From contig NZ_JAJOZB010000001.1 in NCBI RefSeq assembly GCF_023701745.1, positions 7,425,001-7,489,000 of the forward strand: a stretch of 64,000 nt of DNA. Direction: 5' to 3'. The stretch comes from Streptomyces sp. RKAG293. Its GTDB lineage: Bacteria; Actinomycetota; Actinomycetes; Streptomycetales; Streptomycetaceae. Made by a program: the position numbers and the translations under genes. Each line of letters opens with the position of its first letter. Positions within the stretch are counted from its first letter, which is position 1. Below, in pieces: positions 26,673 to 36,164 of this stretch. Below the pieces are notes generated by a model, which was given only the letters and a program-made list of their open reading frames with translations, made no database searches and had not been told where the DNA came from.

Positions 26673-27754
26673 AGCAGCACCACCGATCGGAGCACGTCGC
26701 CCCCGCGCATTCGCGCGAACGCCTCCTCGACCCCGTCCAGCTCGATGGTCTCGGTGACGAACGCGTCCAGGTCCAGGCGTCCCTGCTGGTACAGGTCGAT
26801 CAGCATCGGGAAGTCGCGGGACGGCAGGCAGTCGCCGTACCAGGAGGACTTCAGCGCTCCGCCGCGCCCGAACACGTCCTGCAGCGGCAGGTCGATGCGC
26901 ATCTCGGGGGTCGGAACTCCGACGAGGACCACCGTCCCGGCCAGGTCACGGGCGTAGAACGCCTGCTTGTACGTCTCCGGTCTGCCGACGGCCTCGATGA
27001 CGACATCGGCGCCGTGTCCCTCGGTGAGCGCGCGGATCGCCTCCACGGGTTCCTGCGAACGGGAGTTGACGGTGTGGGTGGCGCCGAGCCGGCGCGCGGT
27101 CTGCAACTTGCGGTCGTCGATGTCGACGGCGATGACGACCGCCGCGCCGGCCAGCGCCGACCCGGCGACGGCCGCCATGCCGACGCCGCCGCAGCCGATC
27201 ACGGCGACCGAGTCGCCGCGGCCGACCCCGCCGGTGTTGATGGCGGCACCGATGCCCGCCATCACGCCGCAGCCGAGCAGACCGGCGGCGGCCGGGGAGG
27301 CGGCCGGGTCGACCTTGGTGCACTGGCCGGCCGCGACCAGCGTCTTCTCGGCGAAGGCGCCGATGCCGAGGGCCGGAGACAGCTCGGTGCCGTCCGTCAG
27401 CGTCATGCGCTGCTTCGCGTTGTGGGTGTCGAAGCAGTACCAGGGACGGCCGCGCCGACAGGCGCGGCACCGGCCGCAGACGGCACGCCAGTTGAGCACC
27501 ACGAAGTCACCGGGGGCCACCTCCGTCACGCCCTCGCCCACGGACTCGACGGTGCCGGCCGCCTCGTGCCCGAGGAGGAACGGGAACGCGTCGTTGATCC
27601 CGCCCTCGCGGTAGTGCAGGTCGGTGTGGCAGACCCCGCAGGACCGGATCTTCACCACGGCTTCACCGGGGCCCGGGTCCGGCACCACGATCGTCTCCAA
27701 CTCGACGGACGCGCCCTTCGTCCGGGCGATCACGCCGCGTACCTCTTGTGCCAT
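26669..27754 (-). CDS. mscR: S-(hydroxymethyl)mycothiol dehydrogenase
   Basis: A 361-residue zinc, NAD-dependent class III-like alcohol dehydrogenase. It oxidises the adduct of formaldehyde and mycothiol. It shows the catalytic-zinc Cys in SCGVCHTDLHY, GHEAAGTVESVG, the four-Cys structural zinc loop (CGRCRACRRGRPWYC), NAKQRMTLTDGTELSPALGIGAFAEKT and the NAD motif GCGGVGMAA. ATG 27754 has GAGAGG 8 nt upstream and is preferred to 27772 or 27808. It is followed by its MBL-fold partner with a 4-bp overlap. Its place beside sarcosine-oxidase-like genes suggests it removes the formaldehyde they make. Confidence 0.93.
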   Translation of the reverse strand: MAQEVRGVIARTKGASVELETIVVPDPGPGEAVVKIRSCGVCHTDLHYREGGINDAFPFLLGHEAAGTVESVGEGVTEVAPGDFVVLNWRAVCGRCRACRRGRPWYCFDTHNAKQRMTLTDGTELSPALGIGAFAEKTLVAAGQCTKVDPAASPAAAGLLGCGVMAGIGAAINTGGVGRGDSVAVIGCGGVGMAAVAGSALAGAAVVIAVDIDDRKLQTARRLGATHTVNSRSQEPVEAIRALTEGHGADVVIEAVGRPETYKQAFYARDLAGTVVLVGVPTPEMRIDLPLQDVFGRGGALKSSWYGDCLPSRDFPMLIDLYQQGRLDLDAFVTETIELDGVEEAFARMRGGDVLRSVVLL

Positions 27755-27836
27755 GTGCGGGGCCTCTCTCATGGTGCGGTTCTTGTGCCGTTCCTTGCCC
27801 GGGTTCACAATCCCCCGCCGCGAGTGCTGAGCGGCG

Positions 27837-28994
27837 TCAGGGGAGGTGACGCGAGATCACCAGGCGCATGATGTCCGACGTTCCTTCTTCGATCTCCTCG
27901 AGTTTGGCGTCCCGCATCCACTGTTCCACCGGGAACTCGCGGGAGTAGCCCCATCCGCCGAGGGTCTGGACGGCGGCCCAGGCACAGAACATCGCGGTCG
28001 ACGAGGCGGTCAGCTTGGCCATGGCGGCCAGGCCGGTCACGTCCGCACCGCTGTCCACGGCCCGTGCGGCGCGCAGCACCAGCAGCCGCGACCCCTCGAT
28101 CCGGTTCGCCATGTCGGCCAGCCGGAACGCGACGGCCTGGTGCTCGATGACGGGCTTGTCGAACTGGCTGCGGGTCCGGGCGTAGTCCCGGGCGTATTCG
28201 TACGCGGCCCGCGCCGCGCCCACGGAGGCCGCGCCCAGCACGATGCGGGAGATGTCGAAGGTCCGCATCAGGCCGTGGAATCCCTGGCCCTCGTCGCCGA
28301 GCCGGTTCGCCTCGGGCACGAAGACGTCGGAGAAGTACAGCTCCCGGCAGACGATCGCGCGCTGCCCCATCTTCCGCATGGGCTCGCCGGTGCTGAACCC
28401 CTCGGTGCCGGCCTCCAGGAGAAAGGCGGTGACGCCCCGGGACCGCTGGGCAGGGTCGGTCTTGGCGAAGACGACGTAGAACCGGGCCGCTCCGGCGTTG
28501 GAGATCCACGCCTTCTGGCCGTTCAGGACGTACCCGCCGTCGACGCGCCGGGCGGTGGTCCTGATGGACGCGGCGTCGGAGCCCGAGCCGGGCTCGGTGA
28601 CGGCGAGCGCCGTCATCGGCGCGTCCGGGCCGGTGAGCGGGCCGAGCCAGCGCTGCTTCTGCTCCTCGGTGCCCAGTTCCAGGACGGGGTCCGCGAAGAA
28701 GCCGTTGGAACACATCAGGTTGCCGATGCCGGGATCGCCGAAGCAGAGCTCTTCCTGCACGAGGCACTGGGTGAACACGTCGGTGAACCCGCCGCCGCCG
28801 AGCTCCGCGGGCAGCATGAAGTCGGTGATCCCGACCTCGGCGGCCTTGCGCCAGATGTCGACGGGGGTGACGACGTCGGCCTCGTCGACCTCGCGGCCCC
28901 GCGGGCGGATCTCGTTGCGGGCGAAGTCACGGCACAACCGGACGACGGCCCGCTGTTCGTCGGTGAGCGGCCACGGTTCGTCGAGGGTGTTCAT
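27837..28994 (-). CDS. Acyl-CoA dehydrogenase
   Basis: A 385-residue FAD-dependent acyl-CoA dehydrogenase that makes 2-enoyl-CoA and passes electrons to ETF. The N-terminal helical domain leads to the flavin/substrate motif ALAVTEPGSGSD, then GQKAWISNAG. The C-terminal domain has YARTRSQFDKPVIEHQAV, QTLGGWGYSREFPVEQWMRDAKLEEIEEGTSDI, where the EGTSDI Glu is the position of the catalytic base. ATG 28994 has GGAGG about 7 nt upstream. It is the last gene of the leftward run acyl-CoA ligase, SDR, ThDP enzyme, dehydrogenase. The acyl chain is unknown. Confidence 0.94.
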   Translation of the reverse strand: MNTLDEPWPLTDEQRAVVRLCRDFARNEIRPRGREVDEADVVTPVDIWRKAAEVGITDFMLPAELGGGGFTDVFTQCLVQEELCFGDPGIGNLMCSNGFFADPVLELGTEEQKQRWLGPLTGPDAPMTALAVTEPGSGSDAASIRTTARRVDGGYVLNGQKAWISNAGAARFYVVFAKTDPAQRSRGVTAFLLEAGTEGFSTGEPMRKMGQRAIVCRELYFSDVFVPEANRLGDEGQGFHGLMRTFDISRIVLGAASVGAARAAYEYARDYARTRSQFDKPVIEHQAVAFRLADMANRIEGSRLLVLRAARAVDSGADVTGLAAMAKLTASSTAMFCAWAAVQTLGGWGYSREFPVEQWMRDAKLEEIEEGTSDIMRLVISRHLP

Positions 28995-29070
28995 GGTCTT
29001 CCTCCGGTGCTGGGGTGGGGCCGTGAGCCGGCGTTCGGCGGGCTCGGGGTGCATTTGAGCCCGCCGGGTC

Positions 29071-30666
29071 TCATCGGGCGGCGTCTTCGGGCAGGTGGAT
29101 GAGGGTGGGGCGGTCGGCGGCGAGCGCGGACTCCAGGGACCGGGCGAGCGTGGCGGATCCGTCGACCCGTACCCCGCGGCAGCCCATGGCCCGCGCGATG
29201 GCGGGGAAGTCGGGGCCGGGCAGGTCGACGGCGTGGACGGGGTCCTCGCGGGCGGTCATCTCGTTGCGGATCTCGCCGTAGCCGCCGTTGTCCACGACCA
29301 CCACGGGCAGCGGGATGCGCAACTGGGCCGCCGAGGCGAGTTCCTGAATGGTGAACATGACCCCGCCGTCCCCGTGCAGCGCCACCACCGGTGCGTCGGG
29401 GCGGGCGAGCTTGGCCCCGATGGCGGCCGGCAGCGCGTAGCCGAGGGTGCCCAGGCCGGTCGGGTAGAGGAACGACCGGGGGTGGTGGGCGGGCAGGTTC
29501 GACAGCGCGCCGTAGTAGCAGGCCATGGCGGAGTCCCCGACGAGGAATCCGTCGTGCCCGAGCGCCTCGGCGAGGGCCGTGGTCAGTCCGAGGTAGTCCG
29601 CTCCCTCGGCGCGCGCCTGGGCGGCGAACACGGTACGGGCGGCGGCGGCACGGTCGTGCCCCGGCCCGGGTTGCGCCGCGGGCCGCAGCCGGTCGGCGAT
29701 CGCCCGCAGGGCGAGGGCGGCGTCGGCGACGACGGCGACGTCCGGCCGGGCGTTGGTGATGACGGACCGCACGTCGACGTCGATCCGCACCAGCGGCCCG
29801 TTGAGGTCGAGCGGGCCGTTCCACAGGTCGGCGGGGGCGAGTTCGGTGCCGACGGCGAGGACCGCGTCGCTGTCGGCGACGAGGGCGCGCACCGCCTCGT
29901 GATGCAGCCCGGCACCGATGGCGAGCGGGTGTCCGTCGCCGAAAACGCCCTTGCCGTTCGCGGTGGTGACGACGGGAGCGCCGAGCCGTTCGGCCACTTC
30001 GAGGAGTTCGGCGGCCGCTCCGCTGCACCCACCGCCCGCGATGATCACGGGCCGCAGGGCCGCGCCGAGCACCCGTGCGGCGGCCGCCGCCTGTTCGGCG
30101 GCCGGCGCGGCCGGCGGCACCGGGACCGGCGCGACGAGCTGGAGCGGACCTTGCTCGTCGAGCAGGTCGAGCGGGATCTCCAGATGTACCGGCCGCGGCC
30201 GGCCGGTCGTCATCGCGGCGTACGCCTGGGCCACGGCCAGCGGGATCTCCGCCACGCTGGTGACACGGTGGCTGTACGCGACGATGGCGTCCATCGCGGC
30301 GCGCTGGTCCTTGACCTCGTGCAGGTAACCGTTGCCGCGGCCGGGGTGGCGCAGCGGCAGGCCGGGGGAGACGAGGAGCACGGGTACCGAGTCGGAGTAC
30401 GCCTGGGCGGCCGCCGTCGCGGCGTTGAGCAGGGCCGGGCCGGTCGTGGTGAGGCAGACGCCGGGCTGCCCGCCGGCACGGGCCCAGCCGTCCGCGGCGA
30501 AGGCGCCGCCCTGTTCGTGGCGGGGCGAGACATGCCGGATGCCGTGCCGGGCTAGAGCGGCGTAGACCGGCAGGTTGTGGGTCCCGGGGATACCGAAGAC
30601 CGTCTCGGCGCCATGGACTTCCAGGGCGGCGACGAGCGCTTCGCCACCGGTCACGGTGGCGGTCAT
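29071..30666 (-). CDS. ThDP-dependent 2-oxo acid decarboxylase/acetolactate-synthase-like enzyme
   Basis: A 531-residue thiamine-diphosphate enzyme with the three usual domains. The N-terminal part has ETVFGIPGTHNLPVY and SPRHEQGGAFAADGWARAGG, containing the catalytic Glu. The middle domain has PVIIAGGGCSGAAAELLE. The C-terminal ThDP-binding part reads TGLGTLGYALPAAIGAKLA, then GDGGVMFTIQELASAA and VVDNGGYGEI (GDG...DN motif). The FGIPGTHN start resembles 5-guanidino-2-oxopentanoate decarboxylase (AruI) of the arginine transaminase pathway more than biosynthetic IlvB. Its ATG overlaps the SDR stop (ATGA). Decarboxylation of an amino-acid-derived 2-oxo acid fits the neighbours. Confidence 0.9.
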   Translation of the reverse strand: MTATVTGGEALVAALEVHGAETVFGIPGTHNLPVYAALARHGIRHVSPRHEQGGAFAADGWARAGGQPGVCLTTTGPALLNAATAAAQAYSDSVPVLLVSPGLPLRHPGRGNGYLHEVKDQRAAMDAIVAYSHRVTSVAEIPLAVAQAYAAMTTGRPRPVHLEIPLDLLDEQGPLQLVAPVPVPPAAPAAEQAAAAARVLGAALRPVIIAGGGCSGAAAELLEVAERLGAPVVTTANGKGVFGDGHPLAIGAGLHHEAVRALVADSDAVLAVGTELAPADLWNGPLDLNGPLVRIDVDVRSVITNARPDVAVVADAALALRAIADRLRPAAQPGPGHDRAAAARTVFAAQARAEGADYLGLTTALAEALGHDGFLVGDSAMACYYGALSNLPAHHPRSFLYPTGLGTLGYALPAAIGAKLARPDAPVVALHGDGGVMFTIQELASAAQLRIPLPVVVVDNGGYGEIRNEMTAREDPVHAVDLPGPDFPAIARAMGCRGVRVDGSATLARSLESALAADRPTLIHLPEDAAR

Positions 30667-31469
30667 GCGCTGGACTCTTCGCTGGTGTAGACGGACTTGC
30701 CGAGCCACTGGCCGCCGTCGACGACGAGCACGTCGCCCGTGATGTAGGCGGCGCGGTCGCCGATGAGGAACGCCGCGGACTCGGCCACTTCCTCCGGGGT
30801 GGCGAACCGGGCGGCCGGGACGCTGCCGAGCACGCGTTCGCGGGCGGCCGCGGTCGGCCACAGCGCGGCCGCGGCGCCCTCGGTCTCGGTGGGGCCGGGG
30901 GCGATGCAGTTGAGGCGGACGCCGCGCGGCGCCCACTCCACCGCCAGCGTCCGCGTCATGGCGAGCACGCCCGCCTTGGCGGCGGCGCTGTGCACGGTGC
31001 CCGGGTGTCCGTGCCAGGCGTAGCTGGCGATGACGTTGAGGATCGCGCCGCTGCCCTGCGGCAGCATGTGCCGGGCGGCGGCCCGGGTGCAGTGGAAGGT
31101 TCCGTTGAGGACGATGTCGATGACCGCCTTCCAGCCGTTCGGCGACAGGTGCTCGCCCGGCAGGACGAAGTTGCCCGCGGCGTTGTTCACCAGAGCGTCG
31201 AGGCGGCCGTGCCGTGCGGCCACTTCGTCCACGGCGGCGTCCACGGCGGCGGCGTCGCGTACGTCGCATGGCACCGCGTCGGCCTTTCCGCCGGCCGCCT
31301 CGATGAGCTCGACGGTGCCCAGCAGCGCGTCTTCGCGCCGGCCGAGGACCGTCACCTGCCCGCCGCCGGCCGCCCAACGCCGGGCCACGGCCCGGCCGAT
31401 GCCCGATCCGCCCCCGGTGACCAGGGCCACCCGGCCGCTGAACTCGTCGGGCTGTACGTGGTAGGTCAT
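30663..31469 (-). CDS. SDR oxidoreductase, 2,4-dienoyl-CoA reductase-like
   Basis: A 268-residue short-chain reductase. The cofactor motif is TGGGSGIG, followed by NNAAGNFVLPGEHLSPNGW. In place of the classical YxxxK it has HSAAAKAGV (SxxxK), the arrangement of 2,4-dienoyl-CoA reductases (DECR) and some enoyl-CoA reductases. It continues LAVEWAPRGVRLNCIAPGPTETEG and ends with an extended, Ser-rich tail. Both ends overlap neighbours by ATGA, so it is co-translated with the acyl-CoA ligase and ThDP enzyme. An acyl-CoA substrate is inferred from the motif and the operon. Confidence 0.9.
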   Translation of the reverse strand: MTYHVQPDEFSGRVALVTGGGSGIGRAVARRWAAGGGQVTVLGRREDALLGTVELIEAAGGKADAVPCDVRDAAAVDAAVDEVAARHGRLDALVNNAAGNFVLPGEHLSPNGWKAVIDIVLNGTFHCTRAAARHMLPQGSGAILNVIASYAWHGHPGTVHSAAAKAGVLAMTRTLAVEWAPRGVRLNCIAPGPTETEGAAAALWPTAAARERVLGSVPAARFATPEEVAESAAFLIGDRAAYITGDVLVVDGGQWLGKSVYTSEESSA

Positions 31470-33574
31470 GACTCTCCCTGGGTGTCGGGGTCGGTGTCGG
31501 GGGCGTGGTCGTCCCGGCGCGTGACGAGCAGCGCGTCGACGGCGATCGCACCGTCGGCACCGGCGCGCAGGGGATTGATCTCCAGTTCGGTGCCGTCGCC
31601 GGACAGCCGTGCGACCAGGCGGGACACCGCGACCACGGCGGCGGCCAGGGATTCGGTGTCCACCGCCGGCCGTCCGCGCCACCCGGCGAGGAGTGGCGCG
31701 CAGCGCAGGGCGCGGAGCATCGCGTGCGCCTGTTCCCGGTCCACGGGCGCGCATTCGGTGACGGTGTCGCGGTGCAGTTCGGCCTCGGTGCCACCGGCGC
31801 CGAGGGTGACCATCGGCCCGAGGTGGGCGTCGCGCCGTCCGCCGACGATCACCTCGATCACGCCGGGCCGCACGTCCTGTTCCTCCAGTACGTACGGTCC
31901 GTCGCCGAGCCGGGCGTGCATATCGGTGAAGGCCAGGACGGCGCCCGGCCCGTCCGTGAGGCCGGTGCGCACGCCGCCGGCCTCGCTCTTGTGCTCCAGC
32001 CAGCCGGCCTTGAGGACGTAGGGCGCACGGAGTTCCAGCGCGGCGTCGGCGACCTGCCGGGCGTCGGCGACCTGGCGTGCCGCCGGGAAGGTGATGCCCG
32101 CGCCGCACAGCAGGGCGCGGGCCGGCCAGTATCCGGCGCCCGCCGCCGGTGCGACGGACTCCTCGGCGGCGGCGAGGGGGCGGCCAGGATGTGCCCGCAG
32201 CGCGACCGCGCCGGCGAGCGCGTCGGTGGCGGCGTCGATGGTGGGGAAGACGGGAACCCCGGCGTCGCGCAGGACGCGGGTCGTGTCGCCGTCGGCGCCC
32301 ATGGAGTGCAGCAGCAGCGGCCGGCCACTCGCGCGGGCGGCTTCGGCCAGTTCGGCCGCGACGCGCTGCTCCGCCTCGGCGAGCGCCGGGCTGTCGAGGC
32401 CGTACCGGCCGAAATACCCGGACAGCAGGACGCTGTCGACCTCTCCCGACCGGAGCAGCCCGACGGCCGCCTCGCGGTACGTGCCGAGGTCCCGTTCGCC
32501 CGCGCCCGCCAGGTCGACGGGGTTGGCGGTGGCGGCTCCTGCGGGCAGGAAGGCGGCGAGCTCGGCGGCCAGCGGTGCGCTCAGCTCCGGTACCCGGATG
32601 CCACGGCGGCTCGCGCGGTCCGCCGCGAGCGCCCCCTGTCCGCCGCTGTCGCTGACGATCCCGACCCGGGGCCCGGCCGGCAGGCCGCCCCCCAGCAGAC
32701 AGGCGGCCACGTCGACCAGGGCGGACGGGGTGCCCACCCGCAGCGCGCCGGCGGCCCGGCAGGCGGCGTCGACGAGTTCCATCGGGGAGGTGAGGGCGCT
32801 GGTGTGGGAGCGGGCGGCGCGGGCGCCGGCGTCGCTGCTGCCGACGGCGAGCAGGATGACGGGCTTGCCCGCGGCGCGCAGGGCCCCTATCGCGTCGAAG
32901 ATCCGCCGGCCGTGCTGGAAGCTTTCGAGGTAGACGCCGACGGCGCGGGTCATGGGGTGGTCGACGAGGTCCTCCAGCAGGTCGGCCGTGCTGACGTCGA
33001 GCTGGCTGCCCACGGAGACGAAGCGGGAGATGCCGAGGCCGGCCCGTTGGGCGAGCAGGGCGATCTCGCTGCCCACCTGACCGCTCTGGGAGACCACGGC
33101 CAGCCGGCCGGGCGGGAAGTCGCCCCAGGCGATCTGGAGGGAGGACTCGGCGTCGTACAGCCCGAGGCTGCCGGGTCCGATCATCCGGGCGCCGGCGGCG
33201 GCGACCCGGGCGGCGAGCGCGGGCTCGTCGGGCACTCCGGTGGTGATGCCCAGCAGCCCGCGCACCCCGAGGGCGAGGGCCTGGCCGACCACGCCGGGCA
33301 CCTCGGAGGCGGGAACGCAGAAGGCGACGAGTTCGGGTACGCCGGGCAGGTCGTCCAGTGAGGCGGCGGTGGGGTGTCCGAGGATCTCGCCGCCGCCGCG
33401 CGTGACCAGGTGCACGACACGCCGGTCGCGGCCCGTGAGGGCGCCGCGGGCCAGCCAGTACCCCCACTTGGCCGGGTTGGCCGAGGCCCCGACGACGGCC
33501 ACGGAGGCCGGGTCGCGGAAGACGGCGAGGCCGCTGTCCCGGGTTCCGGGGGAGCGGCGGGGGATCTCAGACAT
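31466..33574 (-). CDS. NDP-forming acyl-CoA synthetase (acetate-CoA ligase family)
   Basis: A 702-residue fusion of the succinyl-CoA-synthetase-like alpha and beta parts. Residues about 15-130 are a CoA-binding Rossmann domain (DPASVAVVGASANPAKWGYW). The Succ_CoA_lig domain follows (PPGRLAVVSQSGQVGSEIALLA) with SHTSAL, the phospho-His region. The C-terminal ATP-grasp part has APYVLKAGWLEHKSEAGGV and a TELEINPL end. These ligases activate a carboxylate to its CoA thioester with ADP plus phosphate formation; some act on aromatic or branched acids. First gene of the four-gene acyl operon, with GAGGAGA about 10 nt before the ATG. Confidence 0.9.
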   Translation of the reverse strand: MSEIPRRSPGTRDSGLAVFRDPASVAVVGASANPAKWGYWLARGALTGRDRRVVHLVTRGGGEILGHPTAASLDDLPGVPELVAFCVPASEVPGVVGQALALGVRGLLGITTGVPDEPALAARVAAAGARMIGPGSLGLYDAESSLQIAWGDFPPGRLAVVSQSGQVGSEIALLAQRAGLGISRFVSVGSQLDVSTADLLEDLVDHPMTRAVGVYLESFQHGRRIFDAIGALRAAGKPVILLAVGSSDAGARAARSHTSALTSPMELVDAACRAAGALRVGTPSALVDVAACLLGGGLPAGPRVGIVSDSGGQGALAADRASRRGIRVPELSAPLAAELAAFLPAGAATANPVDLAGAGERDLGTYREAAVGLLRSGEVDSVLLSGYFGRYGLDSPALAEAEQRVAAELAEAARASGRPLLLHSMGADGDTTRVLRDAGVPVFPTIDAATDALAGAVALRAHPGRPLAAAEESVAPAAGAGYWPARALLCGAGITFPAARQVADARQVADAALELRAPYVLKAGWLEHKSEAGGVRTGLTDGPGAVLAFTDMHARLGDGPYVLEEQDVRPGVIEVIVGGRRDAHLGPMVTLGAGGTEAELHRDTVTECAPVDREQAHAMLRALRCAPLLAGWRGRPAVDTESLAAAVVAVSRLVARLSGDGTELEINPLRAGADGAIAVDALLVTRRDDHAPDTDPDTQGES

Positions 33575-33967
33575 CGTGGTGGCATCTCCTCTGGGCGAAG
33601 AGGGCGGGTGGGGGTCCCGACCGGCCGCGTGCCGGCGAGGCGGGCGTCCGGTGGGGTGGGTCTCCGGCGGGGTGCGGCGGCCGCGGATCGGGCCGGTGCG
33701 GTCCGTGGGCCGGCTCGGATGCCGTACCCCGGGCGACGAGTGCGGTCCTGGTGTCCCGGCCGACCGGTCACGGGCTTGCCGACCGGCTCTTACTGACCAG
33801 CCGTACAGTTGAATACTCGGTAGCCTGCGTCGGCCAACGAGGCTTTGTCAATGCCTTCCGTGCGATTTTACTGACTGATGCGTCAGTACATGACGGCGAT
33901 GGCGGAGCCGGCGGGACGGTGCTGTCGGGGGCCCTCCGGGCCGGCCGGGGTGGCCTACGCTCGGGGG
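33575..33967. other. Divergent promoter region between acyl operon and TetR 1
   Basis: This 393-bp gap separates the leftward acyl-CoA ligase operon from the rightward TetR gene. Its right half contains AT-richer promoter-like sequence and one clear and one imperfect TetR-type palindrome. No gene is supportable. Confidence 0.6.
33869..33888. promoter_or_regulatory. TetR-type operator, site 1
   Basis: TACTGAC-N6-GTCAGTA is a perfect 7-bp palindrome, 79 bp before TetR 1. A weaker relative (TACTGAC...GTACAGT) lies at 33791-33809. Confidence 0.7.
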
Positions 33968-34582
33968 GTGACCCGAAACCGTAAGGACGCAGGCCTGCGG
34001 CGCGGGGAGATCCTCCGCGCCACCGTCGCCCAGATAGAGAAGCAGGGCATCCACCCGCTGCGGATCTCCGACGTGGCCGGTGATCTCGCCGTCAGCCCCG
34101 CGCTGGTGATCTACCACTTCCGCACCAAGGAGGCGCTCATCGGCGCGGCCTTCACCTGGGCGGTGCAGCGGGACCTGGACCGCCTCGCCCAGCTGACCGC
34201 CGGCTCCGTCACCGCACTGGACCGCCTGACCACCGCGCTCGACTGGTACGCACCGACCAAGGGCGCCAAGGGGTGGACGCTGTGGATCGAGGGCTGGGCC
34301 GCCGCGCTGCGCGAACCCGCCATGCGCACCGTCGGCAGGGAACTGGACCTGCGCTGGAAGGAGGCGCTGACCGCGATCATCCAGGAAGGGGTGGACCTGG
34401 GGGAGTTCGCGGCGGACGACCCGAGCGGAGCCGCGTGGCGGATCACCGCCCTGCTGGACGGGGTCGCGGTGCAGACCGTGGTCCACCGCGAGACCCGTGA
34501 CCGCGAGCAGACCGCCGCCTGGGCACGCCAGATCATCGCCCGCGAGCTGGGGCTGCGGGCGGCCGCGCTGGAGCGCGGCTGA
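33968..34582 (+). CDS. TetR-family regulator 1
   Basis: A 204-residue repressor. The N-terminal HTH reads ILRATVAQIEKQGIHPLRISDVAGDLAVSPALVIYHFRTKEAL. The C-terminal ligand domain has WTLWIEGWAAALREPAMRTV and ITALLDGVAVQTVV, like BetI-type TetR regulators. The GTG at 33968 directly precedes the conserved region; no good ribosome site is visible, so initiation may be leaderless. It is similar in layout to TetR 2 at 38632 (both have LWI-GW and IIQEG/LIQEG segments), suggesting a duplicated pair. It diverges from the acyl-CoA operon and precedes the flavin oxidase operon. Confidence 0.9.
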   Translation: MTRNRKDAGLRRGEILRATVAQIEKQGIHPLRISDVAGDLAVSPALVIYHFRTKEALIGAAFTWAVQRDLDRLAQLTAGSVTALDRLTTALDWYAPTKGAKGWTLWIEGWAAALREPAMRTVGRELDLRWKEALTAIIQEGVDLGEFAADDPSGAAWRITALLDGVAVQTVVHRETRDREQTAAWARQIIARELGLRAAALERG

Positions 34583-34672
34583 CCGGCCGGATGCCGCGGA
34601 GTCCGTGCTCCCGCCGCCGTGTCCGTACGGTCCGCGGTCCCGCGCCGGCAGCGGGTGGACCGACTCCGGCCC

Positions 34673-34711
34673 TTGACAGGCGCGAAGCCGCTACTGCATC
34701 GTCATTCAGTA
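34673..34711 (+). promoter_or_regulatory. Promoter with overlapping operator, site 2
   Basis: A TTGACA -35 box (34673-34678) is followed by TACTG-N10-CAGTA (34692-34711), which would cover the -10 region. It serves the flavin oxidase gene at 34858. Confidence 0.55.
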
Positions 34712-34857
34712 TCGACCCCTTCTCCGGGCCGCCGCACGCGGTCCGCCGGGCGCTGATCCGACCACCGAGAGTGGTTCCCGAGCTCTTCCGTCGTCGCCTC
34801 CCCTCCGGCCACCTGCCGGACGCGCGACGCCGAGCTCCGCGTCGAGAGGCCCATTCC

Positions 34858-36039
34858 ATGAACGTGAACACAGGGACCGAGACGTTCGACGTCATCGTCG
34901 TCGGTCTGGGAGGACTCGGCTCCGCCACCGCGTGGCGGCTCGCCGCCGCCGGACAGCGGGTGCTCGGACTGGAGCAGTTCGAGTTCGGCCACGACCGCGG
35001 GGCGTCCCACGACACCTCGCGCATCCTGCGGCACAGCTACCACCGCCCCGACTACGTACGGCTGACCAAGGACGCGTATGAGGACTGGGCCCACCTGGAA
35101 CAGGAAACCGGCCGGCAGTTCGTCACGCGAACCGGCGGCATCGACCTGTGCCCCCCGGACTCGTCACTGCCGCTGGACGACTACTGGCGCAGTCTGTCCG
35201 CCGAGGGGATCTCCTACGAGCTCCTGGACGCGGACGAGGTGCGCGGCCGCTGGTCCCAGCTCTCCGTACCCGACGGCACGACGGCGCTGTACCAGGAACG
35301 CACCTCCATCGTCCCCGCGGCGCGGTCCACGGCGGCCATGCAGCGACTGGCCGTGGCGGCCGGCGCCCAGCTGCGCGACAACACCCCGGTCACCGGCATC
35401 CGGCACGGCGCGAACGGGGTGGAGGTCGTCACGGAGCAGGCGCGCTACTCCGCCGGGAAGGTCGTCCTGTGCACCGACGCGTGGGCCAACACCCTGCTGC
35501 GACCGCTGGGATGGGACATTCCCCTCACGACGCTGGAGGAGCAGGTCACCTACTTCGAACCCGCGGACCCCTCCCGCTTCGCACCGGAGGTCTTCCCCGT
35601 CTGGATCTGGCTGGACGACCCCTGCTTCTACGGCTTCCCGACCTACGGCGAGGCCACGGTGAAGGCCGGGCAGGACTGCGGAGGCCCCGAGGTCGGCCCT
35701 GACCGGCGCTCCGGGATCACCGACCCTGCCCTGCTCGACCGGCTGTCCCGCTTCATGGGCGAGCGGTTCCCGCAGAGCGGCCGGGCGATCCGGTCCAAGC
35801 GCTGCCTGTACACCCTGACACCCGACCGCGACTTCGTCCTCGGACCGGTGCCGGGCGCCGAACGGGTGCTGGTCGGCCTCGGCGCGGCCCACGCCTTCAA
35901 GTTCGCGCCGACCCTCGGCCGGATGCTCTCCGCACTCGTGCAGGACGCCTCGCTCGCCACGGCCGAGCCCTACACCACGTTCCGGCTCGACCGTCCCGCG
36001 CTGACCGACCGCGACCACCCGGTCAACTGGATGACCTGA
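34858..36039 (+). CDS. FAD-dependent oxidase 1 (sarcosine/N-methyltryptophan oxidase family)
   Basis: A 393-residue monomeric sarcosine oxidase-type flavoenzyme. It begins with the dinucleotide motif VIVVGLGGLGSATAW, then GLEQFEFGHDRGASHDTSRILRHSY, which shapes the active site. Near the C-terminus KRCLYTLTPDRDFVLG places Cys316 at the position that covalently holds FAD in MSOX (Cys315). GAGAGG lies 8 nt before the ATG. Members oxidise N-methyl or secondary amines, giving H2O2 and, for N-methyl substrates, formaldehyde. A dehydrogenase and a second oxidase follow. The exact amine is unknown. Confidence 0.9.
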   Translation: MNVNTGTETFDVIVVGLGGLGSATAWRLAAAGQRVLGLEQFEFGHDRGASHDTSRILRHSYHRPDYVRLTKDAYEDWAHLEQETGRQFVTRTGGIDLCPPDSSLPLDDYWRSLSAEGISYELLDADEVRGRWSQLSVPDGTTALYQERTSIVPAARSTAAMQRLAVAAGAQLRDNTPVTGIRHGANGVEVVTEQARYSAGKVVLCTDAWANTLLRPLGWDIPLTTLEEQVTYFEPADPSRFAPEVFPVWIWLDDPCFYGFPTYGEATVKAGQDCGGPEVGPDRRSGITDPALLDRLSRFMGERFPQSGRAIRSKRCLYTLTPDRDFVLGPVPGAERVLVGLGAAHAFKFAPTLGRMLSALVQDASLATAEPYTTFRLDRPALTDRDHPVNWMT

Positions 36040-36164
36040 CGGCCGCCCCGCCGTCCCGCTCCCGCGCACGGCCGCCACGCCGACCGCGGGACGGCGGCAC
36101 CGGCCGTCCCGTAAACCCCCGAGAACGCACCGTCGGTGACGCGTGCCCGCATTGGACGGAAGCC

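Noticed and set aside
30663..33467. Very long leftward frame of 934 codons joining the SDR to upstream sequence
   Set aside because: Only the last 268 codons are an SDR; the rest overlaps the acyl-CoA ligase in another frame. The start at 31469 is set by the ATGA overlap.
27837..33574. Acyl-CoA/ThDP/SDR genes considered as part of a secondary-metabolite gene cluster
   Set aside because: No carrier protein, ketosynthase, NRPS or RiPP core is present, and the enzymes fit catabolism better.
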